Of a stretch of 45,308 nt of DNA, positions 41,278 to 45,308 are shown in pieces. Positions within the stretch are counted from its first letter, which is position 1. The number at the start of each line of letters is the position of its first letter. A program made the translations under genes and the position numbers. Below the pieces are notes generated by a model that was not told the origin of the DNA, made no database searches, and was given only the letters and a program-made list of their open reading frames with translations. This stretch comes from Gemmataceae bacterium (GTDB taxonomy: Bacteria > Planctomycetota > Planctomycetia > Gemmatales > Gemmataceae), in the NCBI GenBank assembly GCA_028288765.1, contig JAQGHQ010000193.1, forward strand, positions 1 to 45,308. Direction: 5' to 3'.

Positions 41278-42780
41278 ATGAACGCGGGCATACCAGCGCG
41301 GTTCGAGGCAGTGCCGGTGTCGACACCGGCCGACGGCCCGCTGGTGGTCGAGTTGGTCCCGGCACCGGACGCCTGGGACGTGGTCCGCCGCCTCCGCCAC
41401 TTCCCACATCTCTTGTTTTTCGACTCGGCCGAACGGCACGTCGAACGGGGACGGTATTCCTACATCACGGCCGACCCGACGGTCTGGGCCGCCAATCAAC
41501 TTCACGGCCTCCCGGCCACACCGTTCGACGACGCCGCGTTGATGACCAATGACGTCCGGTTTCCGACCGTACCCGGGCTGCCTCCGTATCAAGGCGGCCT
41601 GGCGGGGCTGTTCGGATACGGACTGAATCGGATACTGGAGCGCCGGGTTCCCGCGCCCCGCTTCGACGAGTTCCCCTCGCCGGTACTCGCGCTCGGGGTT
41701 TACGATTGGGTCGTCAGCTTCGACCATAAAAGTGGCCGGGCCTGGTTGATCTCTACCGGGTTCGAGGAAGGCGACGCCGGCCCCGAAGAGGACCGGCTGG
41801 TTCAGGCCGAGTACCGCCAGTGGCAGGTCCTGGAGGCGTTGAAATCGGCCGTGTTGACGACCCGCCCGCCCTCGCCGGCCGCACCCATGCTCCCTCCTTC
41901 GGCCTTCTTCCCCCAGCACCCGGTCCCGGGTTTCCCCGGGGTCACAAGTAACTTCGATCGCGCCGGCTACGAGGCCGCGGTGGCCCGTGCGGTGGGTTAC
42001 ATTCACGCCGGGGACTGCTTCCAGGTAAACCTGTCGCAGCGGCTGCTCGCCCCGCTCCGCGAACACCCCCTCGACCTCTACGGCCGGCTCCGCACCCTGA
42101 ACCCGGCCCCGTTCGCGGGCTACTTCGACCTCGGCGACTATCAGATCCTCAGCGCCTCGCCGGAACGGTTCTTGCGGGTGGGAAGCGGTGAGGTGGAGAC
42201 GCGGCCGATCAAAGGTACGCGGCCCCGCGGTCGCACCCCCACGGAAGACGCCGCCCTGATCGCCGACCTCGCCGCCAGCCCCAAGGACCGCGCCGAGAAC
42301 GTCATGATCGTCGACCTGATGCGGAACGATCTCGGGCGGGTGTGCGAGTACGGCAGCGTCCGCGTCCCGCGGGTGTGCGAGGTCGAGACGTTCCGGTACG
42401 TCCACCACCTCGTCTCGGAAGTCCGCGGCAAGCTCCGCCCGGACTGCGGACCACTCGACCTGCTCCGGGCCGCGTTCCCCGGCGGGTCCGTGACCGGTGC
42501 CCCGAAGGTGCGGGCGATGGAGATCATCGCCGAACTCGAACCCACGGCGCGGGGCCCGTACTGCGGCAGCCTCGGGTTCATCGGGTTCGACGGGACGATG
42601 GACACCAATATCCTGATCAGGACGTTTACCGCCGGCCGCGGGTGGGTCCAGTTCCCGGTCGGCGGGGGCGTCGTCGCCGACTCCGACCCGTGCCGCGAGT
42701 ACGAAGAAACCCTCCACAAGGCGGCGGGATTGCTCCGGGCCTTGGAAGCTCCAGGGGCCACGTTCCAGGTTCCAGGTTGA
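41278..42780 (+). CDS. pabB: Aminodeoxychorismate synthase component I
   Basis: A 500-residue chorismate-utilising enzyme. The N-terminal TrpE/PabB-like region includes GLAGLFGYGLNRILE. The catalytic core has FQVNLSQRLLAPL, SASPERFLRV, ETRPIKGTRPRGRT, DLMRNDLGRVCEYGSV, and PGGSVTGAPKVRAMEII. The Lys312 in PIKGT is the active-site lysine typical of PabB; anthranilate synthases usually have PIAGT. This favours 4-amino-4-deoxychorismate and so p-aminobenzoate. The downstream beta-RFAP synthase uses p-aminobenzoate directly, which supports the call. Its last residues (ATFQVPG) are encoded by a CCAGGTTCCAGG arm of an inverted repeat. The amidotransferase partner PabA is not in the window. Confidence 0.93.
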   Translation: MNAGIPARFEAVPVSTPADGPLVVELVPAPDAWDVVRRLRHFPHLLFFDSAERHVERGRYSYITADPTVWAANQLHGLPATPFDDAALMTNDVRFPTVPGLPPYQGGLAGLFGYGLNRILERRVPAPRFDEFPSPVLALGVYDWVVSFDHKSGRAWLISTGFEEGDAGPEEDRLVQAEYRQWQVLEALKSAVLTTRPPSPAAPMLPPSAFFPQHPVPGFPGVTSNFDRAGYEAAVARAVGYIHAGDCFQVNLSQRLLAPLREHPLDLYGRLRTLNPAPFAGYFDLGDYQILSASPERFLRVGSGEVETRPIKGTRPRGRTPTEDAALIADLAASPKDRAENVMIVDLMRNDLGRVCEYGSVRVPRVCEVETFRYVHHLVSEVRGKLRPDCGPLDLLRAAFPGGSVTGAPKVRAMEIIAELEPTARGPYCGSLGFIGFDGTMDTNILIRTFTAGRGWVQFPVGGGVVADSDPCREYEETLHKAAGLLRALEAPGATFQVPG

Positions 42781-42836
42781 AACCGGATCCGCTGCTCTGT
42801 GTCTCTCGGCCCTGGAATTTGGACCCTGGAACCTGG
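42765..42836. repeat. Inverted repeat overlapping the pabB 3' end
   Basis: CCAGGTTCCAGG (42765-42776), inside the last codons of pabB, is the exact reverse complement of CCTGGAACCTGG (42825-42836), just before the DUF447 gene. The loop is 48 bases and a shorter third copy-like string (CCCTGGAATTTGG) lies between. It may be a small dispersed repeat that has extended the pabB reading frame, or a structure affecting translation of the next gene. Confidence 0.5.
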
Positions 42837-42845
42837 ACCTCGACC

Positions 42846-43415
42846 ATGATCCTCGAAGGGCTGGTCACCACGCTCAACGCCGACGGCACCGCACACCTCG
42901 CCCCGATGGGCCCGCGAGTCGGGCCGGACTTCGCCCGGTTCGTCCTCCGCCCGTTCCCGACCTCGACGACATACCGCAACCTGCTCGCCCGGCCCGAAGG
43001 CGTCCTGCACGTGACCGACGACGCTCTCCTGATCGCAAAAGCAGCTCTGGGAGCTGTGGACCCGCTGCCCCCGCTCCGGCGCGCCGACCGTGTGGCGGGG
43101 TTCGTCCTCGCCGACGCCTGCCGGCACTACGAATTCGTGGTCCGGTCTGTGGACGACTCGGGCGAACGGGTGGAGATCGAGGCCGAGGTGGTTCACACGG
43201 GCCGGCACCGCGACTTCTGGGGGTTCAATCGGGCCAGGCACGCGGTGATCGAGGCCGCGATCCTCGCCACCCGACTGCACCTGATCCCGCACGCCGAGGT
43301 CGCCTCCGAGTTCCGCAAACTCCGGACGATCGTGACCAAGACCGGTGGTCCGGCCGAGTGCGAGGCGATGAACTTTTTGGAATCGCGGCTGGCGGCCGCG
43401 GGGGTGTCACGATGA
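42846..43415 (+). CDS. DUF447 family protein
   Basis: A 189-residue protein beginning MILEGLVTTLNADGTAHLAPMGP, the start typical of DUF447, a family with a flavin-reductase-like split barrel fold. HYEFVVRSVDDSGERVEIEAEVV and a C-terminal helical part (FNRARHAVIEAAILATRL) are family-like. The genes occur in methanogens and in bacteria with tetrahydromethanopterin-linked C1 genes. The exact reaction is unknown. It lies 65 bases after pabB and its stop overlaps the start of the beta-RFAP synthase gene (ATGA), so a role in the same cofactor pathway is likely. Confidence 0.85.
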   Translation: MILEGLVTTLNADGTAHLAPMGPRVGPDFARFVLRPFPTSTTYRNLLARPEGVLHVTDDALLIAKAALGAVDPLPPLRRADRVAGFVLADACRHYEFVVRSVDDSGERVEIEAEVVHTGRHRDFWGFNRARHAVIEAAILATRLHLIPHAEVASEFRKLRTIVTKTGGPAECEAMNFLESRLAAAGVSR

Positions 43416-44389
43416 CGCGGGTCACCGCCCCGAGCAGATTACACTTCGGGCTGTTCCACGTCCCGGACGACCGCCCCGCCCGCTGGCCGGGACTCGACGG
43501 CACGGTGGGGGCACCCGTCCGGGCGTTCGGCGGGGTCGGGTTGATGATCGATCAGCCTGGCGTGGTGGTGACCGCGAGGCCGGCCACCTCGTGGCAGTTT
43601 GAAGGGACGCTGGCGAGCCGGGCCCAGGTTTTCGCCCACCGGTATCTGGAAGCCTTGCCAGCCCCCGCGCGGCCGTCACAGCTGTTGGTCGAGCAGTGCC
43701 CGGCGGAACACACCGGGCTCGGCGTCGGGACCCAGCTCGGACTCGCGGTGGCCAGGGCACTGGCCCTCGAAACCGGGTACGCGGAACTGTCGGCCGTGCA
43801 GCTGGCGCAGCGGGTCGGCCGCGGGGAGCGGTCGGCGATCGGGGTCCACGGGTTCGACCGGGGGGGGCTGATCGTCGAGCCCGGGAAAGTCCCCGGGGAA
43901 ACCGTTTCGCCGCTCCTCACGCGGGTCCTTCTCCCGACCGAGTGGCGGGTGGCGGTGTTCGCCCCTCACGGCCGCGACCGCTGGCACGGCAGCCGGGAAC
44001 AGGGGGCGTTCGCGAAAGCCGTGCAGACGCCCCGCCCCCCCGGGCTGACGGACACCCTCTGCCGGATCGCCCTGCTCGGGATACTACCGGCGGCCGTGGC
44101 CGGCGATCTTCCCGCGTTCGGCGAGGCGGTCCACGAGTTCAACCGCCGGGCCGGCGAGCCGTTCGCCGAAGCGCAGGGCGGTGCCTATGCCGGGCCCGAG
44201 GTGGCTGGGGTGATTGCCGCCGTCCGCCGGCTCGGGGTGCGGGGGGTCGGGCAGAGCTCGTGGGGGCCGGCGGTGTTCGCGTTCGTCAACTCTCAGGATC
44301 AGGCCGGGTGGCTCGTGCAACAACTCCGGGGCACCGCCCGGGGCTGGGTCGCGAAGCCGTCCGAGGGACACCGGGTCGAGCGGGATTGA
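43412..44389 (+). CDS. Beta-ribofuranosylaminobenzene 5'-phosphate synthase (beta-RFAP synthase)
   Basis: A 325-residue GHMP-kinase-fold protein. MTRVTAPSRLHFGLF is the usual start of the family, followed by FGGVGLMIDQPGVVV, the GHMP-like loop EHTGLGVGTQLGLAVA, GRGERSAIGVHGFDRGGLIVE and the C-terminal GVRGVGQSSWGPAVFAF. The enzyme joins p-aminobenzoate to PRPP, releasing CO2 and pyrophosphate, the first committed step of methanopterin synthesis. Its start overlaps the DUF447 stop and the pabB gene upstream can supply p-aminobenzoate. This is the strongest sign that the organism makes a tetrahydromethanopterin-type cofactor. The family symbol mptG is used in methylotrophs; I leave the field empty because of naming variation. 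Confidence 0.9.
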   Translation: MTRVTAPSRLHFGLFHVPDDRPARWPGLDGTVGAPVRAFGGVGLMIDQPGVVVTARPATSWQFEGTLASRAQVFAHRYLEALPAPARPSQLLVEQCPAEHTGLGVGTQLGLAVARALALETGYAELSAVQLAQRVGRGERSAIGVHGFDRGGLIVEPGKVPGETVSPLLTRVLLPTEWRVAVFAPHGRDRWHGSREQGAFAKAVQTPRPPGLTDTLCRIALLGILPAAVAGDLPAFGEAVHEFNRRAGEPFAEAQGGAYAGPEVAGVIAAVRRLGVRGVGQSSWGPAVFAFVNSQDQAGWLVQQLRGTARGWVAKPSEGHRVERD

Positions 44390-44719
44390 GCGCGGTCCGC
44401 GAGCGGATGTACTGGTATGTCCTTTCGCATACTGACAACTTGGGAGACGCGAGGAAGCTCGTCTTCCATCACCGCATGGTGGGCGGGTAACTGTTCGCGG
44501 GCTGAGGGTGACAAAGGTATAGCGAGACAGAAGCAATGACCGCACCCAGCATCCGCTGTGGAATGGCTGCCCGGCGACGCCTGACCACCCGGCCTCAGGT
44601 GGCGAAACTATTCGGGAAGAAGCCGCGAGCATCGCGGCTCCGCAAGTGCCGGCGGTCGATGTGACGTCGATGTGACCGAAGCGCGCAGTTCAATTTCGGA
44701 GAGGGACGAAGCTAGACGC
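44390..44719. other. Intergenic region with hairpin and short tandem repeat
   Basis: No gene is seen. A tandem 11-mer (GTCGATGTGAC at 44655-44665 and 44666-44676) and the hairpin listed separately lie here. The region collects the 3' ends of the pabB operon (+) and the AAA+ gene (-). Confidence 0.45.
44621..44639 (-). terminator. Hairpin past the AAA+ gene
   Basis: AGCCGCGA (44621-44628) pairs perfectly with TCGCGGCT (44632-44639) around a three-base loop. On minus it lies about 80 bases after the AAA+ stop and runs into TCTTCCC, a weak pyrimidine tract. A plausible but imperfect terminator. Confidence 0.45.
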
Positions 44720-45195
44720 TCACGACTTGGCCGAGAACCCGAGCAGTTTCCGGTTCAAGACGCTGTTGAGGAGCAGGAGTTCCTCGATGGAGATCTCGAT
44801 GTCGTGGTCGGTAATCGCGTCGTGATCGCCGCGCTCCAGCGCGAACTGGGCGGCCCGACGCATGAGTTCCTTCATGAACGATGCCGCCATACCGTCGGTC
44901 CGCGACACAGCCTTGTCGATCGCGGACTCACCGAGGCGGAACTTGCCGCAATAGAGTCGGACGAGCTTGGCCCGACCGTCCGCATCCGGGAGCGGGAATT
45001 CGATCGCCTGGTCAATGCGGCCGGGCCGCGACGCCAGCGCCGCCTCCAGCGACTCCGGCCGATTGGTCGTCAGGATGAACATCACCTGCGCGTCGAGCTG
45101 GAGGCCGTCCATCTCGTTTAGCAGCTTGTTGAGCAGCACCTCCTCGTTCGCGCTGCGCATCTCCTCCCGCTGACGTGCGATCAGGGTTAACGTCC
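44720..45195 (-). pseudogene. C-terminal half of an AAA+ ATPase, 5' part lost
   Basis: From about LIARQREEMRSANEEVLLNKLLNEMDGL onward this is a good AAA+ sequence: strand and sensor 1 VMFILTTNRPESLEAAL, arginine finger ASRPGRIDQAIEFPLPDADGR, and a lid with ALERGDHDAITDHDIEISIEELL. The part that should precede it, with Walker A and the Walker B acidic pair, is absent. The open frame continues to 45271, but its first ~26 residues (Gly/His/Lys-rich) are unrelated, and a different gene seems to begin on plus at 45260. The switch falls near 45185-45205. It is probably a gene broken by insertion or rearrangement; the missing half could lie beyond the window. Confidence 0.72.
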
Positions 45196-45259
45196 GGTGA
45201 ACGAGCGTCTTGTGGGGTGAGTTAGTCTGGGGTTTTCCTCGCCCGTAGGAGCCCCCGTG

Positions 45260-45308
45260 ATGGCCGTGCAAGATCCTCGTATCGTGGAACGCTGGCGAAC
45301 GACCTTCG
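45260..45308 (+). CDS. Start of an unidentified gene, cut by the window edge
   Basis: ATG 45260 opens a frame reading MAVQDPRIVERWRTTF to the last base. It lies about 65 bases beyond the point where AAA+ homology stops on the other strand. This layout is what an insertion sequence with its transposase starting near the end would give, but 16 residues are too few to name a family. A GTAGGAG purine-rich site sits nine bases upstream of the ATG. Confidence 0.4.
   Translation, partial: MAVQDPRIVERWRTTF

Noticed and set aside
41278..42780. Anthranilate synthase component I (TrpE)
   Set aside because: The core reads PIKGT, typical of PabB, in place of PIAGT, and the operon contains a p-aminobenzoate-using enzyme.

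Overview
The window looks like chromosomal DNA of a planctomycete, most likely a member of the Gemmataceae. The DNA is GC-rich. It carries a DUF1559 pseudopilin-like protein paired with a small lipoprotein, a PVC-type CxxCH dehydrogenase/HEAT/haem protein, a Ser/Thr kinase fused to an extracytoplasmic right-handed beta-helix region, a short lipoprotein ending in a Pro-Ser-His-Leu-Thr-Pro-Glu tail, and genes for tetrahydromethanopterin (H4MPT) synthesis. The assignment rests on gene content only; no rRNA is present.

Layout. (1) 619-8276 (+): an exopolysaccharide cluster of the exosortase-associated type. It holds a Wzc-like tyrosine autokinase/chain-length protein, an EpsI-domain protein, an initiating sugar transferase, two GT4 glycosyltransferases (one of the TIGR03087 type) and a FemAB-like transferase. 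No exosortase is visible. (2) 8277-12724: a structured intergenic region, a sigma-54 activator with a degenerate receiver-like N-terminus, a GNAT acetyltransferase and glmS, which makes the glucosamine-6-P needed for wall and capsule precursors. A convergent SAM methyltransferase follows. (3) 13815-21456: three large hybrid histidine kinases, two on minus and one on plus, with no DNA-binding response regulator beside them. (4) 21905-26162 (-): lipoprotein, DUF1559 protein and the kinase/beta-helix protein. (5) 26163-27014: a gene-poor stretch with a phased TGACA array and a TTAAC cluster, then tRNA(CAT) with an excellent intrinsic terminator. (6) 27285-31019: a secreted 1244-residue dehydrogenase/HEAT/cytochrome protein. 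(7) 31098-33362 (-): small lipoprotein, HU-like protein with a consensus-like promoter, and a J-domain-like tail-anchored protein. (8) 33525-39670 (+): a tightly coupled operon of an MsbA-like ABC exporter, a GT39-like glycosyltransferase, a GT2 glycosyltransferase and a dihydropteroate-synthase-like protein. (9) 39765-40892: a TlpA-like thioredoxin protein with a terminator. (10) 41278-44389 (+): pabB, a DUF447 protein and beta-RFAP synthase. With the DHPS-like gene these point to methanopterin-type C1 cofactor synthesis. (11) 44720-45308: the C-terminal half of an AAA+ ATPase, apparently cut inside its core, next to the start of another gene at the window edge.

The most interesting items are four TGACA motifs at exactly 10-bp spacing (plus a fifth) upstream of the kinase gene, the methanopterin-type gene set split between a surface-glycan operon and a pabB operon, the truncated AAA+ gene at the right edge, and the exosortase-style EPS cluster without an exosortase. 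All functional calls are from motif reading; no database search was run.
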